A stretch of DNA of 37,199 nucleotides, from positions 1 to 37,199 of the forward strand of contig CAAENA010000057.1 in NCBI GenBank assembly GCA_900757205.1. The letters are read 5' to 3'. The notes beneath the pieces were generated by a model that made no database searches, was not told where the DNA came from, and saw only the letters and a list, made by a program, of their open reading frames with translations. The stretch is from an uncultured Collinsella sp. (GTDB taxonomy: Bacteria; Actinomycetota; Coriobacteriia; Coriobacteriales; Coriobacteriaceae). A program made the position numbers and the translations under genes. This document shows, piece by piece, positions 14,206 to 22,949 of this stretch (its first letter is position 1; each line of letters starts with the position of its first letter).

Positions 14206-14487
14206 CTACACGAGTATACCTATAAGAAGCTGCAGAACCAGCCTCTGCACCAACTGCAACGCAATAATCGCAACGACCGGCGAAAAATCGATACCGCCCA
14301 TCGGCGGGATGAAACGACGGAACAGGTTAAGCCACGGACCGCACACGCTATCAAGCACCGCGGCAATATCCTGAAGCAAACCACCCTGCTTCATGGGAAT
14401 CCACGTCATAAAGCAGTAGACGACAATGAGCGTGGAATAGAAGTTGAACAGCGTGTTGACCAGCTGGACGATAGTGTAGATGTTGAT
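14206..14487 (-). CDS. yggT: YggT/YlmG family membrane protein, apparently with a non-standard start codon
   Basis: The frame encodes a YggT family protein: a first membrane helix (YTIVQLVNTLFNFYSTLIVVYCF), the conserved loop with CGPWLNLFRRFIPPMGGIDFSP, and a second helix (VVAIIALQLVQRLVLQLLIGIL). The first ATG in frame (14409) would remove the first helix. Upstream of it there is no ATG, GTG or TTG before the in-frame sepF stop at 14509-14511. The ribosome site GACGAGGAG lies 6 nt before an ATC (14485-14487), giving a 93-residue protein of normal family length, so initiation at ATC is my best guess. ATT at 14491-14493 or CTG at 14461-14463 are alternatives. YlmG/YggT proteins are linked to division and membrane organisation. 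Confidence 0.75.
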   Translation of the reverse strand: MNIYTIVQLVNTLFNFYSTLIVVYCFMTWIPMKQGGLLQDIAAVLDSVCGPWLNLFRRFIPPMGGIDFSPVVAIIALQLVQRLVLQLLIGILV

Positions 14488-14508
14488 GGGAATCTCCTCG
14501 TCTTGTCT

Positions 14509-15231
14509 TTACTTAAGGTAGCCGTCGGCACGAAGCTTCTTGAGATCGGAATCTTTGACCTCGCAACCGGCGGGCAGCACCATGAACACGCGGTCGCCCA
14601 CCTCCTTGACCGTGGCACCCAGACCGCAGGCAAAGCCGTAAGAGAAGTCCAAGACGCGCTTGGCAACTTCGGTGCGTACGCCCACAAAAATCAGTGCGAC
14701 AGGCTGCTTGGTGCGAACGCGGCGCACCACGGTCTCCACGTCGTCATAGCTCTCGGGGCGCAGGACATAGGCCGGCAGCTGCGGCGTGGCGTTGATGATA
14801 TTGCTCGCATAGGCCGAGGCATCGCTCGGTGCAGGCGCGGGCGCAGCGGCGGCACGGGCGCGGGTGTTCTCGGCGTAGCTCGACGGCGTGTCATAGGCAC
14901 CAGGACGATAACCGCTCGCAACACTGTCCTGCGAGCGCGAAGGCGGGTTATACGTCGTGGCATGGCGGGAGTCATCGCCGACCAGCTGACCGGAGCGCGT
15001 ATACACGGCAACCGACTCAGCTTCACCGCGGCGCGTCTGACCAAGCAGGCCGTTGCTCGGCTCGTCTTGGGTGTAGAAGCCCTCGCCCGAAGCACCGCTG
15101 TAGCCGTTGCCCTGATAACTATCGTCATAGCCGTCATCGTAGCCGTAGTCGTCGTCCTGGCCATAACCCTGGTCGTAACCCTGCTGGCCGCCCAGGTGCA
15201 TCTTATTTTTAATCTCGTCAAGGAAGCCCAT
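14509..15231 (-). CDS. sepF: Cell division protein SepF
   Basis: The 240-residue protein starts with the membrane-binding amphipathic helix MGFLDEIKNKMHLGG, continues with a long Tyr/Asp/Gly/Gln-rich disordered linker (residues 15-150), and ends with the SepF domain (about 155-235), including YVLRPESYDDVETVV, RTKQPVALIFVG, RVLDFSYGFACGLGATVKEVGDRVFMVLP. SepF binds the FtsZ tail and tethers it to the membrane, replacing FtsA, which is not encoded here. The frame is open to 15282, but ATG 15231 gives the conserved MGFLD start after an AGAGGACACAACC site. It lies downstream of ylmE; its stop is in the same frame as yggT. Confidence 0.94.
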   Translation of the reverse strand: MGFLDEIKNKMHLGGQQGYDQGYGQDDDYGYDDGYDDSYQGNGYSGASGEGFYTQDEPSNGLLGQTRRGEAESVAVYTRSGQLVGDDSRHATTYNPPSRSQDSVASGYRPGAYDTPSSYAENTRARAAAAPAPAPSDASAYASNIINATPQLPAYVLRPESYDDVETVVRRVRTKQPVALIFVGVRTEVAKRVLDFSYGFACGLGATVKEVGDRVFMVLPAGCEVKDSDLKKLRADGYLK

Positions 15232-15291
15232 GGTTGTGTCCTCTCGCGGTTTAGTGCAGGCGCCCCGATAATCAGTGCGCACTTCAGAGCC

Positions 15292-16029
15292 TTATTTTAC
15301 TGCAAACTCCGGGCTAAATACTACCCTGCCCAGGCGAACGAGCGTAGAGCCCTCCTCAAGGGCAGGCTCAAAGTCCTCGCTCATGCCGCAGGAAAGCTCA
15401 GGCAGGTTCAAATCGGGATGCGCCGCCTCCAGCTCATCCCTCAGCTCACGAAGCCCCGCAAAGGTGCGGCGTGCCACATCCTTATTCCCCCGGGGCGCCA
15501 TAGTCATAAGCCCCTGTACGCAAATTCCCTCAAGTTCCGCAAGCTCACCCGCGGCGGCGCGAATCTCATCGGGCGAAAAGCCTCCCTTCGACTCCTCACC
15601 ACTCACATTGACCTCGATGAGCACACGCTGGGGGCCGGCGAGCTCGCCTGCCTCAATCTTGCGGACAGCACGGCTCGAGATCGCCTGTGCCAGATGCAGC
15701 GAACCCACCGAGTGAATCAGCTCGGCTGAGCCCAGCACCGCATTGATCTTATTGGTCTGCAGGTTGCCGATCATATCGAAGCGCACCTCGGGCAGCTCCG
15801 GATGCTCCGCCAGACCCGTGAGCTTGCGAACCAGCTCCTGCGGGCGGTTCTCGGCAAAATGGCGATACCCCGCCTGGATGGCGGCAACGGTCTCATCGAC
15901 ACCAACGGTCTTGGACACGGCAATGAGGCGCGCGGCATCGTGGGGGCGGCCCGCGCGATCGAGCGCCGCATAAAAACGTTCCAGAATCTGCTCGCGGCGA
16001 GCGCGCATCAAGTCCAAATAGTTATCCAT
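15292..16029 (-). CDS. ylmE: YggS/YlmE family pyridoxal-phosphate homeostasis protein
   Basis: The 245-residue protein has the YggS/PLPBP single TIM-barrel fold: LIAVSKTVGVDET (PLP lysine Lys40), GYRHFAENRPQELVRK, FDMIGNLQTNKINAVLG, LIHSVGSLHLAQAIS, LIEVNVSGEESKGGF, GLMTMAP, LSCGMSEDFEPALEEGSTLVRLGR. These proteins bind PLP without a known catalytic activity and keep PLP and amino-acid pools balanced. ATG 16029 follows GCGGAGGCG; a longer frame to 16113 has no support. In many Gram-positives this gene follows ylmD directly; here the pst-phoU operon lies between them. Confidence 0.93.
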   Translation of the reverse strand: MDNYLDLMRARREQILERFYAALDRAGRPHDAARLIAVSKTVGVDETVAAIQAGYRHFAENRPQELVRKLTGLAEHPELPEVRFDMIGNLQTNKINAVLGSAELIHSVGSLHLAQAISSRAVRKIEAGELAGPQRVLIEVNVSGEESKGGFSPDEIRAAAGELAELEGICVQGLMTMAPRGNKDVARRTFAGLRELRDELEAAHPDLNLPELSCGMSEDFEPALEEGSTLVRLGRVVFSPEFAVK

Positions 16030-16079
16030 TGCTAATCGCCTCCGCTGACAGCCAAACAAGTAGTCCCATGCTAACGCAA

Positions 16080-16111
16080 GAGCGCGGTCCCGCATGTGCA
16101 AGGCCGCGCTC
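16080..16111 (-). terminator. Possible terminator after phoU
   Basis: GAGCGCGG (minus strand, from 16111) pairs perfectly with CCGCGCTC ending at 16080 across a 16-nt loop. The sequence after it (TTGCGTTAGC) is only weakly T-rich. It lies in the 119-nt gap between phoU and ylmE. Confidence 0.45.
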
Positions 16112-16148
16112 ACTTAGGTATTTACAATCTTTCGACGAACGGGGTCAC

Positions 16149-17006
16149 TTACTCCTCGTCGTCCTCGCCATCGTCCTCGTCCTCAAGATGATCGAGCAGG
16201 TAGCGAAGACCCTCGCTGACCTCGTTAACGGGCACCTTGGCAACGTAGCGCGCATCGACGGCGGGCCTCATGATGACGCCCTCGCCCGAAGGCACGCGCA
16301 TGCTCTCGAGCTCGTCCTCGTCCGTGCGGGCGATATCGCCGGCATTCATGCGCTGACCAGTCAGCAGGAAGGTCAGGTGGCAGGCGGCATCGATGGAAAT
16401 CGAGGCGATGCGATCGAGGTAGCGCGAAACCATGATGGCGCGGCGCAGGTCGTCATAGTTGCTGTCGTCGTCCATAAAGTCGCCCGTATCCATACGGTTA
16501 AAGGTGCGGAAGAACTTCTCGTAGGCGGCGTGCACTGGCTCGTCCTCGACGGCCAAGTTGCAGATGATGGACATGTCGTTGGTGACGAGCGCAGAAAGCG
16601 AAGAGCCCAGCACCTGGTAGACGGCCTCAGCCTCGGCCTCGACCGTGCCGACAAGCTCCTTGGGCAGCGAGATGTCGGCCTTGATCATATGACGCGTGGC
16701 ACGGCAGATCTGACGGACCTTATCGGTCATGCGTTGCAGGTTAAAGTCGACGTAGATGATCGTCTGAAGCAGGCGGAAGTCGGAGGCGACCGGTGACTGC
16801 GTGGCAATCAGGTTGTAGCAGACGGCCTCCAGGTTGGCGCAGCGTGCGTCAATCGAAAGCGTGCGCTTCTTGGTCTTGGTGGCGAGCTTGCGGTCGTCGG
16901 TCACATAGGCCTTAACGGCATCGTGGAGGGCCAGATCGACGGCCTCGTAGATGCTCAGCATCTCGTGACGGGCCTCGATGAGCTGACGGGAAAACAGTTT
17001 GCGCAT
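16149..17006 (-). CDS. phoU: Phosphate transport regulator PhoU
   Basis: The 285-residue protein has the two three-helix-bundle PhoU repeats. Seen are MRKLFSRQLIEARHEMLSI, DDRKLATKTKKRTLSIDARCANLE, SPVASDFRLLQTIIYVDFNLQRMTDKVRQI, then the second half with VYQVLGSSLSALVTND and MVSRYLDRIASISIDAACHLTFLLTG. The usual E/DxxxD metal motifs are partly kept. It is longer than most PhoU (about 215-240 residues) because of a C-terminal extension that ends in a very acidic tail (LEDEDDGEDDEE). PhoU links Pst activity to phosphate signalling. ATG 17006 follows TTGGAGTG; it is the last gene of pstSCAB-phoU. No phoR/phoB-type kinase or regulator gene is in the window. Confidence 0.94.
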   Translation of the reverse strand: MRKLFSRQLIEARHEMLSIYEAVDLALHDAVKAYVTDDRKLATKTKKRTLSIDARCANLEAVCYNLIATQSPVASDFRLLQTIIYVDFNLQRMTDKVRQICRATRHMIKADISLPKELVGTVEAEAEAVYQVLGSSLSALVTNDMSIICNLAVEDEPVHAAYEKFFRTFNRMDTGDFMDDDSNYDDLRRAIMVSRYLDRIASISIDAACHLTFLLTGQRMNAGDIARTDEDELESMRVPSGEGVIMRPAVDARYVAKVPVNEVSEGLRYLLDHLEDEDDGEDDEE

Positions 17007-17098
17007 GGTTCACTCCAATCAGTTGGGTGCGGTCATGCCGCCCGCACAGTGAATACGCACCGGACCAGGTCCGATCGGATTGGGACTAGTCGCACCGA

Positions 17099-17902
<804 letters not shown>

Positions 17903-17914
17903 GGGACTCCTTAA

Positions 17915-18820
17915 CTAGCGACGCTTGCGCGACAGGAAGCGCGCAAACAGGTTGAAGGCCAGAATGATCACCATCAGCAAGAGCGCGGTGCCATAGGCTG
18001 CGTTCATGTTGATGCCGTCGTTGGCAAGCAGGTACAGGTGAACCGTCATGGGGCGGCCGGAATCGAGCGGCGAAATAGGTAGATTGATGGCCTGGCCCAT
18101 GGTGTAGAGCACCACCGCGGTCTCGCCAATGGCACGGCCGATGGCGAGGACGATACCCGTGGCAATACGGCCAAAGGCAGAAGGAAGCACGATCTTGGAG
18201 ACGACCTGCCACTTGGTGGCGCCCAGGCCGTACGCACCCCACCGGATATAGCGCGGAACGGCGCGAATGGCCTCTTCGGTGGTGCGCATGACGATGGGAA
18301 GCATCAAGAGCGCGAGCGCCAGAGCGGCCGAGACCATCGAAAGGCCCAGGCCCATGGCCTCGACAAACAAGGCGTAGCCAAACAGGCCCATAACGATGGA
18401 GGGCACCGAGGCCAAAGCGTCAGCAGCGTAGCGAATGAGCTCGACGATCTTGCCCTGCTTGGCGTACTCGGCCAGATAGACGGCTGCCAGCACAGCGATC
18501 GGCGTGCAGATAAGCATGGCGAGCGCCGTCACATAGACGGTCGAGACGATCGTGGGCCAAATACCGCCCTCGGCGTTGACGCCCTGGGGCCAACCGAAGA
18601 TAAAGTCGAGCGAGATGTGTGGCAGGCCGTTGATGACCACGTAGGCGATGATAGCGACCAGCACCAGCGTGGTGATGTATGCCGCGGCACGGAACACGCC
18701 AAGCATGATCTTGTTGGACAGGTCCTTGTTGATGCGGCCCTTCTTGCCGTGGGAAAGGGCACGCTTGATGCGCTCGCGCGACGAGGTCGTATCGACCGTC
18801 GTGTCAACGGAATCGGACAT
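17915..18820 (-). CDS. pstA: Phosphate ABC transporter permease PstA
   Basis: The 301-residue membrane protein has a ~40-residue cytoplasmic lead, a first helix (AAAYITTLVLVAIIAYVVI), and the MetI-like permease domain with five further helices. The ABC coupling (EAA) loop is RYIRWGAYGLGATKWQVVSKIVLPSAFGRI-like, with the conserved GAT-W-pattern, and IGRAIGETAVVLYTMG follows. It starts 3 nt after the pstC stop with a AGAGGGGG ribosome site. Together with PstC it forms the phosphate channel. Confidence 0.95.
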   Translation of the reverse strand: MSDSVDTTVDTTSSRERIKRALSHGKKGRINKDLSNKIMLGVFRAAAYITTLVLVAIIAYVVINGLPHISLDFIFGWPQGVNAEGGIWPTIVSTVYVTALAMLICTPIAVLAAVYLAEYAKQGKIVELIRYAADALASVPSIVMGLFGYALFVEAMGLGLSMVSAALALALLMLPIVMRTTEEAIRAVPRYIRWGAYGLGATKWQVVSKIVLPSAFGRIATGIVLAIGRAIGETAVVLYTMGQAINLPISPLDSGRPMTVHLYLLANDGINMNAAYGTALLLMVIILAFNLFARFLSRKRR

Positions 18821-18823
18821 AGC

Positions 18824-19750
18824 CTACCCCCTCTTCTTCTTGGAAACCAGGCGGACGATGCCCACCAGCGTGGCGGAAATGATAAACAGGACCACGCCCA
18901 TGCCGAACAGCGCCGAGCGATGCAGACCCGAGGAATAGCTCATGTCGAGCGCAATCTGGCTCGTGAGCGTCGAGATGGGGCTCGCAATGCTGTCGGGAAT
19001 AACCGGGGCGTTACCCACGACCATGAGCACGGCCATGGTCTCGCCGATGGCACGGCCCATACCCAGCACGATGGCATCCACGATACCCAGCTTGGCGGCA
19101 GGTAACACGACCTTATAGATAGTCTGCCACTTGGTGGCGCCCATGGCATACGATGCCTCGCGAATGCCCATGGGAATGGAATTGAGAGCATCGATGGTGA
19201 GCGTGGTGATGGTAGGGACGATCATGATGGCAAGCACGAACCACGCCGTCAGCGCACCAAAACCAAGACCACCGGTCAGTTGCGCGATAAACGGACGGAT
19301 GATGATCATGCCAAAGAAGCCATAGATGATAGAAGGGATGCCGGCCAACAGGTCAACGGCAGGGCTGATGAGCTTGCGCACGCGCTTGCTGGCGATCTCG
19401 ACCAGATACACGGCCGTGCCCACGCCTAGGGGCACACCCATGGCGAGCGCACCGACGGTCACCAGACCCGAGCCGGCAAGCAGCGACACGATGCCGTAGT
19501 GGCCCTCAGAGGGCGCCCACGTAAAGCTAAAGAAGTCCGCCAGACCGATGTCGGTAAAGACGGGCAGCGCCGAGTACGTGGTAAAGACAAAAATCAGGAT
19601 GACGGTAACAACCGCCAAGAACGCGCAGGCAAAGAAAATCCACTGCAGCGCCTTCTCCTTGATATAGGTGCTGCGCGATACGAGCGCCAGCTCGCGCTTC
19701 TTGGGCGCCTGAGCATTCTGCTCAGTCTGGGAGTTTTCCTGTGCTTCCAT
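18824..19750 (-). CDS. pstC: Phosphate ABC transporter permease PstC
   Basis: The 308-residue permease has a cytoplasmic start (EAQENSQTEQNAQAPKKRE), a first helix near residues 33-55, and a MetI-like domain. The coupling loop contains REASYAMGATKWQTIYKVVLP, followed by MGRAIGETMAVLMVVGN, characteristic of PstC. A GTG nine bases upstream (19759) is possible, but ATG 19750 has the better spaced GGGGAG site. It begins one base after the pstS stop codon, so it is translated with pstS. Confidence 0.95.
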   Translation of the reverse strand: MEAQENSQTEQNAQAPKKRELALVSRSTYIKEKALQWIFFACAFLAVVTVILIFVFTTYSALPVFTDIGLADFFSFTWAPSEGHYGIVSLLAGSGLVTVGALAMGVPLGVGTAVYLVEIASKRVRKLISPAVDLLAGIPSIIYGFFGMIIIRPFIAQLTGGLGFGALTAWFVLAIMIVPTITTLTIDALNSIPMGIREASYAMGATKWQTIYKVVLPAAKLGIVDAIVLGMGRAIGETMAVLMVVGNAPVIPDSIASPISTLTSQIALDMSYSSGLHRSALFGMGVVLFIISATLVGIVRLVSKKKRG

Positions 19751-19751
19751 G

Positions 19752-20588
19752 CTACTCACTCCCCTTCTCGTCGTTGGTGACGGGAATAAAGCCCGCCTCG
19801 CGAATCTGCTTGTCCATCTTTTCGGACGTCACGTAGTCGATGTAATCCTGCGCCCGCTGCGAAGGCGCACCCTTCACAAAGAAGTAAAGGTCGCGCGAGA
19901 TGGGATAGCCGCCACTCGCGACCGTCTTCTCGGACGCCTCAACATGATTGACCGAGACGGCCTTGACCGAGGTCTTGGCGTTGAGGCTATCGACGAAGCC
20001 CAGCGAAATGTAGCCGATAGCCCCGCGCGAACGAGATACCACGTCGCGCACCTGGCCCGTGCCCGAAAGAACGGCGGAGCGGCGATCGAACGGGGTGCCG
20101 TCCATCACGATGGTGCGGAAGGCTTCACGCGTGCCAGACGCCTCATCTCGGTTGATAACCTGAATCCTCAGGTCCTCGCCACCGACTTCTTTCCAGTTGG
20201 TGATCTTGCCGGCATAGATATCGCGGAGCTGCTCGGTCGAGAGGTTATCGACGGGGTTGTCTTCGTTCACGATGACCGCGATACCGTCGTGGGCAATGAC
20301 GATGGGAGTCAGGCCCAGATCCTGTTCGTCGGCATTGAGTCCACGGGAGGAGCTGGCGATATCGGCCGTGCCAGCGCTGACGGCTTCGATGCCAGCGGAA
20401 GAGCCCAAACCGGAAACGAGCACGTCGATGCCGGTCTCCTCCTTAAAGCCCTCTGCCGCAATTTCGGCGATAGGAAGGCAGGTCGTGGAGCCGGCCACAG
20501 TAATGGAAGAGGTAGAAGATCCCGAAGAACAGGCGCACAGCGTAAGCGTAAGCACAGCGGCGCTCAGGACCGATACGATCTTTCTCAT
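19752..20588 (-). CDS. pstS: Phosphate-binding lipoprotein PstS
   Basis: The 278-residue protein starts with a lipoprotein signal peptide (MRKIVSVLSAAVLTLTLCAC); the lipobox LCAC predicts lipidation at Cys20. The mature part is a PBP-like phosphate-binding domain: TVAGSTTCLPIAE, GLGSSAGIEAVSAGTADIASSSR, VIAHDGIAVIVN, LRDIYAGKITNWKEVGG, VINRDEASGTREAF, GAIGYISLGFVD. It delivers phosphate to PstCA at the outer face of the membrane. Its ATG overlaps the ylmD stop codon (ATGA, 20585-20588), an arrangement that points to translational coupling, since no strong separate ribosome site is seen. Confidence 0.95.
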   Translation of the reverse strand: MRKIVSVLSAAVLTLTLCACSSGSSTSSITVAGSTTCLPIAEIAAEGFKEETGIDVLVSGLGSSAGIEAVSAGTADIASSSRGLNADEQDLGLTPIVIAHDGIAVIVNEDNPVDNLSTEQLRDIYAGKITNWKEVGGEDLRIQVINRDEASGTREAFRTIVMDGTPFDRRSAVLSGTGQVRDVVSRSRGAIGYISLGFVDSLNAKTSVKAVSVNHVEASEKTVASGGYPISRDLYFFVKGAPSQRAQDYIDYVTSEKMDKQIREAGFIPVTNDEKGSE

Positions 20589-21385
20589 AGCATCACGCCG
20601 ATCGCAGCATGGCGCCCACAGGTGCCGTCCTCGTTACGGTAGGAATAAAAGCGGTCGTTCTGACGCACAGTCGAAAGCTGGGTATCCACGATATTATCCG
20701 CGTCCACACCGGCATCTACCAGCGCCTCACAAATGGCAGCGGAAAGATCGAGCATGCGAGAGATGCTCGCATCGATGCAAGAGAACTCGACGGCAAAGCG
20801 ATCCATGAGTTCCTGGGATACCTCATATTCGTCAGCCAAGATATGGGGGCCGATATAGGCGGAAACGTCGCTCGCATCGCAGCCGGCAGCATCGCAAAGC
20901 GCCTGGCACGCCTTGGCAGAAATACGTGCAATCGTGCCCTTCCAACCGGAGTGCACCACGGCAAATCCGCCAGGGGCCACCAGCACCACGGGAACGCAGT
21001 CGGCAAAGCAGAGCAGCACGGGCACGTCATGGGCCGTACAGACGATGGCATCGCAGCCCTCGGCAATCTGCTCGCGAACAGCCTCAAGATCGTCGGCGCC
21101 GTTCGAAGTCACCGTAACGATATGGTCACCATGTACCTGATTGGGCACGAGCAGATTATGCTCGCACTCAGTGGCGCCCATCGCTTCGAGCGCTCGACGA
21201 CGATTTTCTTGAACAGCAAAGGGGTCATCGCCTACATGCGAGCCCAGGTTGAGCGAGGAGTACGCATCTTCAGAAACGCCACCGGTGCGCTCGGTAAAGG
21301 CAAAGCGGACATCGGATGTCGCGCCCTCCACCAACGTAACTCCATCATGGTCGACACGCGAAACGTTGTCCGCACGTGCTGCCAT
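20585..21385 (-). CDS. ylmD: YlmD/YfiH family (LACC1-like) purine nucleoside phosphorylase
   Basis: The 266-residue protein belongs to the YfiH/YlmD/LACC1 (Cu-oxidase_4, multicopper polyphenol oxidase-like) family. Members act as zinc-dependent purine nucleoside phosphorylases/adenosine deaminases, and YfiH (PgeF) has also been linked to peptidoglycan editing. Metal-site motifs are NQVHGDHIV, LLCFADCVPVVL and VVHSGWKGT; GYIGP-like AYIGPHI and the C-terminal SYRNEDGTCGRHAAIGVM are also typical. ATG 21385 follows TTAGGAGGCTT; the longer frame to 21406 is not supported. It lies downstream of ftsZ but behind a terminator, and its end overlaps pstS. Confidence 0.92.
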   Translation of the reverse strand: MAARADNVSRVDHDGVTLVEGATSDVRFAFTERTGGVSEDAYSSLNLGSHVGDDPFAVQENRRRALEAMGATECEHNLLVPNQVHGDHIVTVTSNGADDLEAVREQIAEGCDAIVCTAHDVPVLLCFADCVPVVLVAPGGFAVVHSGWKGTIARISAKACQALCDAAGCDASDVSAYIGPHILADEYEVSQELMDRFAVEFSCIDASISRMLDLSAAICEALVDAGVDADNIVDTQLSTVRQNDRFYSYRNEDGTCGRHAAIGVML

Positions 21386-21534
21386 ACTAAAGCCTCCTAA
21401 TAACACAAGTACCGCGGCGTCGCCGCGCAGTCCGCGTTTATACGGCTGTCATACTTCCTTAAAAGGATACCCGCAGCGGTAGGGACCAAACGTAAAGGGA
21501 ACGTAAGGAGATTGGAGGCTTTCGTTTACAAACG
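21386..21534 (-). promoter_or_regulatory. Region likely to hold the promoter of ylmD-pst-phoU
   Basis: This 149-nt space lies between the ftsZ terminator and ylmD, so a promoter is expected here. On the minus strand GTATAAAC gives a -10-like TATAAA about 50 nt before the ylmD start, but no convincing -35 box or PhoP/PHO-box repeats could be seen. Confidence 0.35.
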
Positions 21535-21573
21535 AGAAACAAAACGGGGTGCATCCAAATGGACACACCCCGT
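21535..21573 (-). terminator. Terminator after ftsZ
   Basis: On the minus strand ACGGGGTGTGTCC-ATTT-GGATGCACCCCGT forms a 13-bp stem (two mismatched or wobble pairs) followed by TTTTGTTTC, 22 nt after the ftsZ stop. Confidence 0.8.
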
Positions 21574-21595
21574 GCAGGTCGTTGAGAAAAACGAA

Positions 21596-22750
21596 CTAGA
21601 AGCTACCGCGCTTCAGGAAGTCGGGAAGCTCGAACTGGTCGTTGCCAAAGTTGGGCAGCTCGGTACCACCGACGTTGCGGGTCGGAGCGGCCTGAGCCGG
21701 GCTCGCAGCCGGAGCGGTGCGCTGCGGCTCAGCGGAGGCAGCGGCCTTGCTCTGAGACTGCTGAGCAGCAAAGAGCTCATCCTGACGGTTGACGTTGGAG
21801 TCGGAGAAGCCCGTAGCGATGACGGTGATACGCACCTGATCGCCCAGGGACTCGTCGACAACGGTACCGAAGATGATGTTGGCCTCGGGGTCGACGGCGT
21901 TGGCGACAACGTCGGCGGCGTCGCTGATCTCCTGGATGCCCAGGTCCTTGGAACCGGCGATGGAGAGCAGCACGCGCGTGGCACCATCGATGGAGCTCTC
22001 GAGCAGCGGGCTGGAGATGGCCTGCTGGGCAGCGTCGACGGCACGAGTATCCCCAGAAGAGGTACCGATACCCATCATGGCGGTACCGGCCTGCTTCATG
22101 ATGGTCTTAACATCGGCGAAGTCCAGGTTGATGATACCGGGGACGGTGATGAGGTCGGTGATGCCCTGGGTGCCCTGGGAAAGGACGCCATCGGCAATCG
22201 CGAAGGCCTCGAGCATGGTGGTCTTCTTCTCGGCGATGTCGAGCAGCTTATCGTTAGGAATGACGATCATGGTGTCGACGCAATCGGAGAGGGTCTTGAT
22301 GCCCTCCTCGGCGCTCTTCTTACGCTTGCGGCCCTCGAAGGTGAAGGGCTTGGTCACGACGGCGACGGTCAGTGCGCCGACCTCGTTCATCGCGATATCG
22401 GCAACGATGGGAGCAGCGCCGGTACCGGTGCCACCGCCCTCACCGCAGGTGATAAACACCATGTCGGCGCCAGCGAGCGCCTCGGCAATGTCGTCGCGGG
22501 ACTCATCGGCAGCCTTGCGGCCAACCTCGGGGTTGGCGCCGGCGCCCAAGCCGCGGGTAAGGTCGGTGCCGATGTGCACCTTGATATCGGCATCAGAGAT
22601 CGCGAGTGCCTGAGCATCGGTGTTGATGGCAACAAACTCGACGCCGCGGATGCCCTCTTCAATCATTCGATTGACCGCGTTGGTACCGCCGCCGCCGACG
22701 CCGACCACCTTAATGACGGCAAGGTAGTTGTTGATCTCTGTCTCGTGCAT
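21596..22750 (-). CDS. ftsZ: Cell division GTPase FtsZ
   Basis: The 384-residue tubulin homologue polymerises into the Z ring. It shows IKVVGVGGGGTNAVNRM at the N-terminus, the nucleotide loop GEGGGTGTG (GGGTGTG at 105-111), and the T7 synergy loop NLDFADV (208-214). A Gln/Ala/Ser/Pro linker (about 322-360) leads to the conserved C-terminal peptide ELPDFLKRGSF, the docking site for SepF. The frame is open to 22780, but ATG 22750 (MHETEINNYLAVIKVVG) fits the family and has a TCGGAGGACCGAC ribosome site. It has its own upstream intergenic region and a terminator behind it. Confidence 0.98.
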   Translation of the reverse strand: MHETEINNYLAVIKVVGVGGGGTNAVNRMIEEGIRGVEFVAINTDAQALAISDADIKVHIGTDLTRGLGAGANPEVGRKAADESRDDIAEALAGADMVFITCGEGGGTGTGAAPIVADIAMNEVGALTVAVVTKPFTFEGRKRKKSAEEGIKTLSDCVDTMIVIPNDKLLDIAEKKTTMLEAFAIADGVLSQGTQGITDLITVPGIINLDFADVKTIMKQAGTAMMGIGTSSGDTRAVDAAQQAISSPLLESSIDGATRVLLSIAGSKDLGIQEISDAADVVANAVDPEANIIFGTVVDESLGDQVRITVIATGFSDSNVNRQDELFAAQQSQSKAAASAEPQRTAPAASPAQAAPTRNVGGTELPNFGNDQFELPDFLKRGSF

Positions 22751-22949
22751 GTCGGTCCTCCGAACAAAGGTTATAGCCATAGCATGGGTCGACCCCTGCG
22801 CACATTAACCTTCAGGTTGAAAGTAAATGCAAAGGTAAACCGTATTATGTTTGCACATTATGAACGTATCAGTCAAATAATTGACCGTGAAAACCAAACA
22901 AACCAGATAAACGGCGTGGTATGGCCCCTCAACAAAGCATCAACCAGCG
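22751..22949 (-). promoter_or_regulatory. AT-rich ftsZ upstream region with two palindromes
   Basis: This 199-nt gap between ftsQ and ftsZ is clearly AT-richer than the genes around it. It contains AACCTTCAGGTT (22807-22818, imperfect palindrome, arms AACCT/AGGTT) and GTCAA-ATAA-TTGAC (22872-22885). On the minus strand TTGACT and two CATAAT boxes occur, but none at a standard 16-18 nt spacing, so I call a promoter region, not an exact promoter. Confidence 0.5.

Noticed and set aside
14206..14409. yggT starting at ATG 14409
   Set aside because: This would remove the first membrane helix that is conserved in the family and has no ribosome site.
17061..17073. CGGACC-A-GGTCCG palindrome between pstB and phoU as an operator
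   Set aside because: It is short, inside an operon and unsupported by a promoter; such palindromes arise by chance in GC-rich DNA.
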